A stretch of DNA of 38,401 bases from Pseudomonadota bacterium (lineage in GTDB: Bacteria; Bdellovibrionota_B; Oligoflexia; Oligoflexales; CAIYRB01), in assembly GCA_026390445.1 (NCBI GenBank), contig JAPLFX010000150.1, forward strand, positions 1 through 38,401, given 5' to 3'. This document shows positions 1 to 7,382 of the stretch, one piece after another. Position 1 is the first letter of the stretch; every line of letters begins with the position of its first letter. Below the pieces are notes generated by a model. It was not told the DNA's origin and made no database searches. It was given only the letters and a program-made list of their open reading frames with translations. The translations under genes and the position numbers were made by a program.

Positions 1-254
1 AGGCGCGCGCCGCGCACATGGAGCACGATATGGAGGAGTCCGGTGTGGCCCTGCTCCTATGTGAATATATTGGTGAATACTTCGCCGAATACTTCCGCGA
101 GGGCGGCGAACTATACCTACCCATCGATTGGGCTGATTACAGCTGGGAAGGCGTGCCCTTGCAGATGCGAGGCCAGATCTTAAATCTCGAGGCTGAGCGC
201 CTTGCCGATGAGCTGCTGTCGAACGACAAGCCGCATGACGCCGAGCTGCATTAG
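1..254 (+). CDS. Small acidic hypothetical protein, possibly the C-terminal part of a longer ORF running off the window (frame is open upstream of the ATG at 18)
   Basis: ORF 18..254 (MEHDMEESGVALLLCEYIGEYF...DAELH). No in-frame stop between base 3 and the ATG at 18. Stop TAG at 252-254. Confidence 0.45.
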   Translation, partial: ARAAHMEHDMEESGVALLLCEYIGEYFAEYFREGGELYLPIDWADYSWEGVPLQMRGQILNLEAERLADELLSNDKPHDAELH

Positions 255-286
255 GCTGCGGTCACGGCCATCTTTCGTTGATCAGT

Positions 287-329
287 GGTCTGCGCAAACC
301 CTGTCCTTTAGGGCAGGGTCGAGCAGACC
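287..329 (+). repeat. Nested left-end hairpin of the IS element
   Basis: 7-bp outer stem GGTCTGC/GCAGACC and 8-bp inner stem CCCTGTCC/GGGCAGGG (one G-T) with a TTTA loop. Confidence 0.75.
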
Positions 330-403
330 GGCCCGACTCGGCGCGGGCGCCGAGGAGTTGTGCGGCCGAAGCGGCCACTCCGCGTCATCAAAGTTCTAGT
401 TTT

Positions 404-422
404 TACCATACGATGTATGGTA
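404..422. promoter_or_regulatory. Perfect 8-bp inverted repeat just upstream of tnpB (possible operator or RBS-sequestering hairpin)
   Basis: TACCATAC-GAT-GTATGGTA at 404-422, ending 10 bp before the ATG at 433. Confidence 0.5.
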
Positions 423-432
423 CCTATGTGGC

Positions 433-2184
433 ATGACGCGCAAGACCACACCAACCTTTATCGCTGAATTCGAGCTTCTTGAAGGCTCTCCTGGCGCTTT
501 TGGCGTTGTCGACCGAGTCGAAAGTTTGGCCCGGTCGCTGACCAATGCGGCTTTAGGAAGGTTTCGAGATAGGGTGCGAACGGCTAAGTCTACCCCAGCG
601 TGGGCAGTGGCCAGGCGTCAGCCAAAGGGGATGGCAAGAAACCAGGCATTCGACGCGGTGCGTGAGGCGTACGGCCTCACTAAATACGATGTGTCTGGCG
701 TTGTAACTTCGATGAAAAACTCCTACCCAGACGCCGCTAATTATTTGGGTGCTCACGTCACTCAGAAGATCGCTGCGAGGGTTTGGCAGGCGGTCGAAAG
801 GCTTTTATTTGCGAAAGCAAAGCGCATTCGTTTCAAGAATAAGAATGAAAGCCTAAGTTTTGAAGGGCAAAACAACGCCACGTTTTTGCGTTTTTTCTTC
901 GGACACGGTCCTCTTTTTGCGCCGTTTGTCACGCTAGATGGGGCCCTGCTTCTTGCAAAGTTCGAGTACAAAAACCCCTACCACCGGCATGCAAGCGAGC
1001 ACCGAGTCAAGTATGTCCGCATTGTAAAGCGCGTGATCCGCGGTCAAACGCGGTACTATGCGCAAGTGGTCTTGGAGGGCTTCGCCTACCGGGACTTGAA
1101 AAAGGAGGAAACGCACCGACTGAAGATGGCGGAACATCTTCTAGGCGAGGGATATGCTGGTGCTATGCACTGCGTTGAAAAGGCGTACCAGAACCGCGTC
1201 GCCGTGGATTTTGGCCCTTCTCGCGTCGCGATCTCCAATGCTGTCGTCAGTTTCGAAAGAGACATTGCCGGGGAGATCAAAGACAAGACCAAAGCCACCC
1301 GGCGCTACAATCGCAAGATGGACCGGCAACGGCGAGCGGCAAATCCCCAAAATTATAACGCCAACGGCACCATCCGCAAAGGCCGCAAGACCTGGCTAAA
1401 GAAAATTAGGTATCAGCAAACGCAAGCTAAGCATGCCGAATCTTGCAGGCAGGCTTCGGCACAGAGAAAGTCCATCCACGGCAATCTTACTTACGACGTG
1501 CTGACACTTGGCACAGAGGTGATTGTCGAGAAGGTTAGTTACAAAGCTTGGCAACGGTCAAGGTTTGGTAAGTCGATTGCAAAGCATGGCCCATCAGCCC
1601 TAGAAGGCACGTTAACCCGTAAAGCTGAAAACGCTCGGGGATCGGTCACGCGCGTCAATACTTACCAAACAGCCCTTTCGTCTACATGCCTTTGCGGTGC
1701 CAGGTGCAAAAAGACGCTTAGTCAGCGTTTTCATGCCTGCACTGCCTGCGGCCTGGGGACGGCGGCGCCGCTGCCTCGCGATACGTTTTCAGCCTATCTT
1801 GCGATCTTTACGGAAAGCGAGACGGTTAGCAGGAAGAAGGGCAAGGCAGCAACGCTGTCCTCGAGGCTTGACCTCGAGGCAGCCAACAGCCACGCCCCAG
1901 GACATAGAACTTTGTCCTGCGTTTTGTCCGCCGCGGCTTTCTCCCAGAAGCCGCGGCCAGCAAGTCGGCCTGCCGTCGAAGTCGCCACGCAAGTGGCTGC
2001 GCAAGTCCAATCACCCGAGGCTTTAAATACCGACGGTGGGCACGAGCTACGCGTGCCTAGAGGACTAGGAGCGAAAAGTGGTAGTAGGGCCGACCTAGAG
2101 TCCGCGAAACCTCGCCAGCGAAAGCCAGCGAGACAGGTACGGAATGCGGTCACGTCCGATGCTTCAAGAATCCCCTTCCTTTAG
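433..2184 (+). CDS. tnpB: TnpB-like RNA-guided RuvC nuclease with zinc ribbon and long basic C-terminal tail
   Basis: RuvC-I VAVDFGPSRVAISNA (D259), RuvC-II VIVEKVSYKAW (E366), zinc ribbon CLCGARCKKTLSQRFHACTACG, RuvC-III RDTFSAYLA (D450). Stop TAG at 2182-2184 lies in the right-end hairpin. Confidence 0.85.
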   Translation: MTRKTTPTFIAEFELLEGSPGAFGVVDRVESLARSLTNAALGRFRDRVRTAKSTPAWAVARRQPKGMARNQAFDAVREAYGLTKYDVSGVVTSMKNSYPDAANYLGAHVTQKIAARVWQAVERLLFAKAKRIRFKNKNESLSFEGQNNATFLRFFFGHGPLFAPFVTLDGALLLAKFEYKNPYHRHASEHRVKYVRIVKRVIRGQTRYYAQVVLEGFAYRDLKKEETHRLKMAEHLLGEGYAGAMHCVEKAYQNRVAVDFGPSRVAISNAVVSFERDIAGEIKDKTKATRRYNRKMDRQRRAANPQNYNANGTIRKGRKTWLKKIRYQQTQAKHAESCRQASAQRKSIHGNLTYDVLTLGTEVIVEKVSYKAWQRSRFGKSIAKHGPSALEGTLTRKAENARGSVTRVNTYQTALSSTCLCGARCKKTLSQRFHACTACGLGTAAPLPRDTFSAYLAIFTESETVSRKKGKAATLSSRLDLEAANSHAPGHRTLSCVLSAAAFSQKPRPASRPAVEVATQVAAQVQSPEALNTDGGHELRVPRGLGAKSGSRADLESAKPRQRKPARQVRNAVTSDASRIPFL

Positions 2185-2200
2185 TGAGGGGAGGTTCAAC
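1859..2200 (+). ncRNA. Candidate omega-RNA (reRNA) scaffold overlapping the tnpB 3' end and element right end
   Basis: Hairpins in series: CCTCGAGG 1859-1866/1872-1879; CAGGACA/TGTCCTG 1898-1904/1913-1919; GCCGCGGCTT/AAGCCGCGGC 1930-1939/1948-1957; GCCAC-GCAA-GTGGC 1984-1997; CCTAG/CTAGG 2056-2060/2065-2069; CTCGC/GCGAG 2111-2115/2128-2132; right-end hairpin 2172-2191. Position agrees with known TnpB reRNAs. The 5' boundary is a guess. Confidence 0.55.
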
Positions 2201-3233
2201 AGTGACCGACGATTCGCCCAGAAAGCCAGCTGACGGGGCGCGGCTTGCAAGGCTTAGCCCGGGCCTCGGCGCGCTCGGCTAACTTAAGATAGCGTGGCGG
2301 TAGCTCGAGGATGAACTCCTGGGCTTGCTTGCCGGCGTTGGTGCGTACGTCGATGCGCTCGATCTCCCACAGGCGCACCAGATGTTGCATAATGCGGGCA
2401 TAGTCCATAGTGGTGTAAATGCCATTGCGTTGTGTGATCGCGGAGAACCAAGAGAACAGGTCGGTATCGGCGTCGGTGCCGTCCTGCATAGTGCGGGATG
2501 GCATGATGATGGTCTTACGCAGCATGGACGCCAGCGCCAGCATGCAATCATCGGGTGTCAGCTCGAAAATCTTGGCGACCAAGCGCTCGTAAGCCCGCTC
2601 GTGGCGAACTTCGTCCCCAGCGATGTGGTCGCATAAGGTAGCGATCTGCGTCTCGCCGTGCTGGCGGGCTAAGCGCGCGACGCCGCTGTGCGAGATGTAA
2701 GTCGCGCGTTCTTGGAACGAGGTATAGATAAAACCCTGCGCAAAGCTGTTCTCGGTAAGTGGGTTAAAGCCATTGCGCAGGAGGTTTTGAATAGTGACCT
2801 CGACAGCACGCATATCGACTCGTCCGGACAAATACAGATAGCTGGCTAGGGCATCACCATGGCGCTTTTCCTCAGCGACCCAACCGCGGATCCATCTTGC
2901 CATGGCGTTGCTGCCGGTACCGCTGCGGTCAAAGCCGCTGCCGAGATTGGCCAGCCAGGCATGGTAGCTGGGCAGAGCCTCTTCAGTGATCATATTGGCA
3001 ATCAGGGTGACTAGGACGTCGTCCGGCAGGGCCGCAGCCATGCGGCGAAAGTCGCTGACCTCATCAACCCAGTCGGGTGAGCGCAGGTCTGGCAGGAGAT
3101 CGCTGGGCTGCCAGCACTTATCCACGGGCAGCAGAGACCCAAAGTTGTTTTCCATGTACGCGTCTAGAGCGGCCATCACCTCATGCGGAGGGGTAGGCGT
3201 TCCAGGGTCGTAGTGTTTTGATGTTTTGGTCAA
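2196..3233 (-). CDS. Acyl-[acyl-carrier-protein] desaturase, ferritin-like diiron family; 3' end altered by the adjacent IS
   Basis: Diiron motifs VAEEKRHGDAL (EExRH) and IAGDEVRHERAY (DExRH); overall FA_desaturase_2-like layout. The stop codon (2196-2198) lies in the IS right-end sequence. Confidence 0.88.
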   Translation of the reverse strand: MTKTSKHYDPGTPTPPHEVMAALDAYMENNFGSLLPVDKCWQPSDLLPDLRSPDWVDEVSDFRRMAAALPDDVLVTLIANMITEEALPSYHAWLANLGSGFDRSGTGSNAMARWIRGWVAEEKRHGDALASYLYLSGRVDMRAVEVTIQNLLRNGFNPLTENSFAQGFIYTSFQERATYISHSGVARLARQHGETQIATLCDHIAGDEVRHERAYERLVAKIFELTPDDCMLALASMLRKTIIMPSRTMQDGTDADTDLFSWFSAITQRNGIYTTMDYARIMQHLVRLWEIERIDVRTNAGKQAQEFILELPPRYLKLAERAEARAKPCKPRPVSWLSGRIVGHC

Positions 3234-3404
3234 AGCGGTCCTCGTTGATGCTGAAGCCTGAGACCCGAGAGTAGTCAGCAGGGAGTCATACCAAGCGCAG
3301 CCAGGGCATGATGCGGTGAGGCAGTGCTTTTACGAACAAATCAGTACACTCTTTGCCCCACCATAGCCGTCTTTAGGACGAAATGAACAGCTTTATTTTC
3401 CTTA

Positions 3405-5957
3405 TTAAAAAGTCCAATCGAAGCGGTAGGTCAAGAGTTCCCGCTTGTAGCCGTTGACGCTGCGACTCGATTTTTGCTTGTCATAGCCCAGTTCCAAGGT
3501 TTGGCTCAGTGGCGGGAGGAAATACCAGCGCCACCCTGCATTGACCTCCATCAAGGTGTCCTTGCGGTGATCATCGGACGTGGAGAAGGTGCGCGTCGTG
3601 CCGCCCAGTCCGGCGCTCCATATGCTGCGTGGAGTGGAGGCGTAGTCGAAGTGTGCCTTTAGACCGAGGAGTCGATACGATTCTGCTGCTTCATAGCTCG
3701 ACTTATAGGTGGTTTTGCCGGAGCTTAGATCAATATCGCAACGCAGGTGATCGCCTCGCAGCGGGGTGATGCCAACGCTGTAGTAAAGGAGACGCGAGGA
3801 GCGGTCGCCAGGCGTGACCACCTCCCAAAGCAGCGGATCGACAATGATAGCGCGGGCTGGCAGTGGATCTACCGCATTGGTTGGAGCGATAGCTAGGCGA
3901 AGGTCGAAGAAGGCCGGCGACGAGATCGACAGGACTTGGCCGAGTTCATCCATGGCCGGCTGGCCGCCAATCGCCAGGCTCCGGGCGAACAACTCCAGGC
4001 CAAGGGCTAGAGGCTGGGGTCCATCACCGTCGCCAAAGCCCAGGCGAAACCGCAGGGCAAGGTTTTGGTCGATGCGTGCGAGCGGTCCCAGAGACTTTGT
4101 GAAATATCCGGTTTTGCCGTCGTCAAAGGCGATTTCGGTGCTGAAGCCCGAGGTGCGCCAAGGCCAAAGACTAAAGCCGATGGCGCCGACATAGCCGACT
4201 CCTTTTTTGGTCTTTAAGCCGGCGCCGAGCGTCGTTGGATCCAGATTGTCGGAGTGAAGGAGGTTTGAGTCATAAAGAAGGCCGCCGTGCGCCCTGAGGT
4301 CATACCATCGCGACGGCGTCGTGCGTTGCCGGAAGTCGCGCGCTGAGAGTGCTAATTCTGGGCTACCATCGTCTACCCAGAGGGCACGATCAAAGGCCGA
4401 TGCCGCGGTTGAACCGTCCTTGGCATAAAAGGCGGCGACGCCGAGTTCATAGTTGAGCCGTTGGCTGTCTGGTGCATCTTTGTCGCGGGCACTGCTGAGG
4501 TAGCGCTCAGCAGTGGCCCATTGCTGCGATAGCAGCGCCATCTCTCCCAGTAGCAATAACGGCTCAGGGGCATTTGGTTGCAGCGCAGCAGCGGCTTTTA
4601 GGGCGGTGACCGCAGCCTCGAAGAGGTAGAGGGCTTTGTAGGCTTCGCCGAGGGCCAGCTGGCCTTGATAGCTGGATTTGGCATCGGCGTATTTGGGCAG
4701 AAGGACTTCGAGGACCAGGATAGGGTCACCGCGCAGGGCGGCAGCTTTGGCCAGGGCCCCCTCTAGGCTTTTGGTTTTTGGCGCGCTGGCGGTGAAGGCG
4801 AGGGCGTTGCTGACACCCTCTTCCCAATGACCTTGGAGGTATTGCGGTGAGGTTTCAGCAACCAAGGCGGCAGTGGCTTTCAGCGGGGGAAGGCCGAGGC
4901 TGCTCGGATCTTCATCGGGACGTAAGGTCACCGATAGCCCTGCGGGAATGATCACGGCACTTCCGGCATCGTCGCCTTTACCCCCGCTGCGACTCCGGAT
5001 AAAGACTCGAGCATTGCCTCGCAGCACGGTGATCGTCACTGGGGTGTTGCTGAGGCCTGCGGCGCTTGGCTTGCTCTTCCTGTCGGAAGCCGGCGGCTTC
5101 TCGCCATCCGGAGAGTCGCCTGGTGAATCTTGGTCAGCGGACTGCTCGCCCTCCTCCCCGTCGTCATCGGTCGGAGCTTTTGCCGTGAATGCTTTGAGAT
5201 CATCCCGTGAAACGAGGATATCACCGTCGGCGTCGGTATCGATCTGCACGAGGTCGGGCACCACCACCGACCAGCGCGGGGCCGCTTTACCCAGGCTCCG
5301 CGAGCGCAGGGTGCCGCGCTTTAGGATAATAGCGCGCCGTTCTTGATCGGTAGTCATAAGGCGGACGGCAGAGCCCCCGGCTAGGGTGTGAGCTTCGACG
5401 CCGACCCGGCCAAAGTCTAGCCCACCGAATTTATTGGTACGTAGACTCTCGCTCCAGTCGAGGGCTCGGGGCAAAGGGCCGAGAACCTGGAGCTTTTTCT
5501 GATGGTAGCTGTAGCCTCGGCCGTGGACGGATTTGACCGTGAGGTCATAAGCATTGGCGGACTCGGCTTCATCTGAAGCTGGGATCATATCCGGCTGGAC
5601 TTGCTGTGGCCGATGACTCTCTGGGGCGGCGACGACACGGATGTGATAGCGCACAAACTTGGACCCGGCCTTATTGTAGACGACGAACACCAAATGGTGC
5701 AGGCCGATCTCCCAATGGCTGGTGTCGATGCTGCAGCTTAGGGTGCGGCAAAAAACCGTAGGACCCTTGAACCACTTGGCTTCCACCTCGCTACTGGTGG
5801 TTTTAACGGCCACCGCGACGGTGTCGCCTTGGTAAACGGTAAACGATTTGTCCGAGTGTGCGGTGATCTCAGGCAGAATGTCGGCGCGACTGGGCGAAGT
5901 GGCGAACATTGCCGCTAAGGCCAGCCATAGGGTGGTGAAGTGAGCTTGAAAGCGCAT
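3405..5957 (-). CDS. Exported FecR-domain/TPR protein with C-terminal beta-barrel-like region
   Basis: Signal peptide from M at 5957 (MRFQAHFTTLWLALAAMFATSPSRA); FecR-like segment (GGSAVRLMTTDQERRAIILKRGTLRSRSLG); TPR-like helical repeats; C-terminus of alternating strands ending in YRFDWTF. Confidence 0.65.
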   Translation of the reverse strand: MRFQAHFTTLWLALAAMFATSPSRADILPEITAHSDKSFTVYQGDTVAVAVKTTSSEVEAKWFKGPTVFCRTLSCSIDTSHWEIGLHHLVFVVYNKAGSKFVRYHIRVVAAPESHRPQQVQPDMIPASDEAESANAYDLTVKSVHGRGYSYHQKKLQVLGPLPRALDWSESLRTNKFGGLDFGRVGVEAHTLAGGSAVRLMTTDQERRAIILKRGTLRSRSLGKAAPRWSVVVPDLVQIDTDADGDILVSRDDLKAFTAKAPTDDDGEEGEQSADQDSPGDSPDGEKPPASDRKSKPSAAGLSNTPVTITVLRGNARVFIRSRSGGKGDDAGSAVIIPAGLSVTLRPDEDPSSLGLPPLKATAALVAETSPQYLQGHWEEGVSNALAFTASAPKTKSLEGALAKAAALRGDPILVLEVLLPKYADAKSSYQGQLALGEAYKALYLFEAAVTALKAAAALQPNAPEPLLLLGEMALLSQQWATAERYLSSARDKDAPDSQRLNYELGVAAFYAKDGSTAASAFDRALWVDDGSPELALSARDFRQRTTPSRWYDLRAHGGLLYDSNLLHSDNLDPTTLGAGLKTKKGVGYVGAIGFSLWPWRTSGFSTEIAFDDGKTGYFTKSLGPLARIDQNLALRFRLGFGDGDGPQPLALGLELFARSLAIGGQPAMDELGQVLSISSPAFFDLRLAIAPTNAVDPLPARAIIVDPLLWEVVTPGDRSSRLLYYSVGITPLRGDHLRCDIDLSSGKTTYKSSYEAAESYRLLGLKAHFDYASTPRSIWSAGLGGTTRTFSTSDDHRKDTLMEVNAGWRWYFLPPLSQTLELGYDKQKSSRSVNGYKRELLTYRFDWTF

Positions 5958-6026
5958 CCATGCCTCTGTTTGATGATCTGCAGGGGCCATCGGAGCAAAT
6001 GCCGGAAACCTTTAAGCTGGATCTCC

Positions 6027-6044
6027 GCCCCCTGACTTGGGGGC
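6027..6044. repeat. GC-rich hairpin between coaD and the FecR/TPR gene
   Basis: GCCCCC-TGACTT-GGGGGC; no strong T tract, so not called as a terminator. Confidence 0.35.
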
Positions 6045-6077
6045 AGGCCGTTACCCTGCGTAAATCCTCGGGGTTTG

Positions 6078-6647
6078 CTAGGTCTTTTGTAGTTTTTGTT
6101 GCAGTGCTGAAGCGATCGCGGCGGGTACGAGTAGGCCGGCGTCGCCGCCGTGTTTGGCGATGTCCTTGGCTAGGCTCGACGAGATGTGGCGCAGCTGCGG
6201 TGATGTAGGCAGGAACAGGGTTTCGATGCCAGGGTAAAGCTGGCTGTTCATCTGCGCCATCTGCATTTCATAGTCAAAGTCGCCCTGCGACCGCAGGCCG
6301 CGCAGCAGCACGCTTGCACCCTTTTGTCGGGCAAAGTCAACGGCCAGTCCGGTGAAGCGTTCGACCACGACATTGGGGAAGGAGGCGCAAGCGGCGGTGA
6401 TCTGAGCGAGGCGCTCAGCAGCGCTGAACACCGGCGACTTTCCTTGGGCTTCGCCAATTGCTACGACCAGCGTGTGAAAAAGGGGGCTGGCCCGCTGAAT
6501 CAGGTCGACATGGCCGAGGGTAAGGGGGTCGAAGCTGCCCGTAAAGAGCGCGACGCGGCGTTGATCCTTAGACGCTTGAGGCGACATCTGCATCTCCATC
6601 TGGGTTGCCTGCGTTCTTAGTGAAGATGGTGAGCATGGTATCACCAT
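6078..6647 (-). CDS. coaD: Phosphopantetheine adenylyltransferase
   Basis: VALFTGSFDPLTLGHVDLIQRASPLFHTLVVAIG and LRGLRSQGDFDYEMQMAQMNSQL are hallmark CoaD segments. True start is probably internal (MQMSPQ... or later). Confidence 0.95.
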   Translation of the reverse strand: MVIPCSPSSLRTQATQMEMQMSPQASKDQRRVALFTGSFDPLTLGHVDLIQRASPLFHTLVVAIGEAQGKSPVFSAAERLAQITAACASFPNVVVERFTGLAVDFARQKGASVLLRGLRSQGDFDYEMQMAQMNSQLYPGIETLFLPTSPQLRHISSSLAKDIAKHGGDAGLLVPAAIASALQQKLQKT

Positions 6648-7197
6648 AGGCGCGCTGCTTCAGCAAGGACCAGATGGCAGACTCCTGCTTTGCCAACTCC
6701 GGGCCATCTCCAGCCGCACTCTCGACGACGAAGGTCGCCCCATCCATGGTCAGATCAGGTAAGGCTGCAAGGGCCGCCTTGGCCAAGGCAACCGCCTGCT
6801 TGTACGGTGGATCGATAAACACCGTGGCAAATGGAGCCAGAGGGTTTCGCTGAAGCCGACCGATAGCCTGCGGTAGTTCCCCAGGGATGACCAGGAGCTG
6901 TGGAACAGGCAGCTGCTGCGCTCTGGCTCGCCGGGTGACCTCAGCCGCATTGCCCTTCAGGCAGCTGAGCGCTTTGGTCGAAAGCTCGATAAAGGCGGCG
7001 CCGGAGGCGCCCCGACTGACTGCTTCTAGCCCCATCGCGCCGCTTCCCGCGCAGAGGTCAAGAAAGGTGCCGTCCGCCATATAGGGGGCGAGCATATTGA
7101 TCGCCGCCGCGCGCACCTTTGCCGATGTCGGCCTTGTTAGCTCGCCCTGTGGTACGGCCAACTCCGTGCCTTTCGCCCAACCCGCCTGGATGCGCAC
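6568..7197 (-). CDS. rsmD: 16S rRNA (guanine(966)-N(2))-methyltransferase RsmD
   Basis: RPTSAKVRAAAINML, FLDLCAGSGAMGLEAVSRGA, VFIDPPY motifs. Confidence 0.93.
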   Translation of the reverse strand: MRIQAGWAKGTELAVPQGELTRPTSAKVRAAAINMLAPYMADGTFLDLCAGSGAMGLEAVSRGASGAAFIELSTKALSCLKGNAAEVTRRARAQQLPVPQLLVIPGELPQAIGRLQRNPLAPFATVFIDPPYKQAVALAKAALAALPDLTMDGATFVVESAAGDGPELAKQESAIWSLLKQRAYGDTMLTIFTKNAGNPDGDADVASSV

Positions 7198-7313
7198 CGC
7201 AGCCTCCTCGCCCCAAGGGCCAAGCCAAAACTCAATAGTCCGTAACAGTTACCTTTTTATGTCGGCTTTGGGTAGAGTCTTAGCGGCTTGCACCGCGCAT
7301 TGATTTTCTGCTT

Positions 7314-7342
7314 GTAAATTGGGGACAATGTCGCCAATTTAC
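7314..7342. promoter_or_regulatory. 29-bp dyad/hairpin in the speA upstream region
   Basis: GTAAATTGG g GAC aat GTC g CCAATTTAC; 12 of 13 arm positions pair; centre at 7328. Confidence 0.6.
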
Positions 7343-7382
7343 GCGTCTTACGTCGTCCCTCTTTTCGTGAAGCGAGCCGCCT

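Larger units (their letters stand above)
283..2200 (+). mobile_element. IS200/IS605-superfamily, IS1341-type element (tnpB only, no tnpA)
   Basis: TTGAT at 278-282 directly abuts a left-end hairpin (GGTCTGC 287-293 / GCAGACC 323-329, enclosing CCCTGTCC-TTTA-GGGCAGGG 299-318). Right-end hairpin CCCCTTCC-TTTA-GTGAGGGG (2172-2191) is followed by AGGTTCAAC. Both hairpins share TCCTTTAG. A TnpB-like ORF lies between them. The right boundary is uncertain by about 1 nt (2199 or 2200). Confidence 0.75.

Noticed and set aside
202-399. Plus-strand ORF of 65 aa across the IS left end
   Set aside because: Overlaps the IS end hairpins and the preceding ORF; composition looks like an alternate-frame artefact.
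1697-2026. Plus-strand 109-aa ORF and several minus ORFs inside tnpB
   Set aside because: They overlap the TnpB zinc ribbon/RuvC-III and the structured 3' region in other frames; no domain signal.
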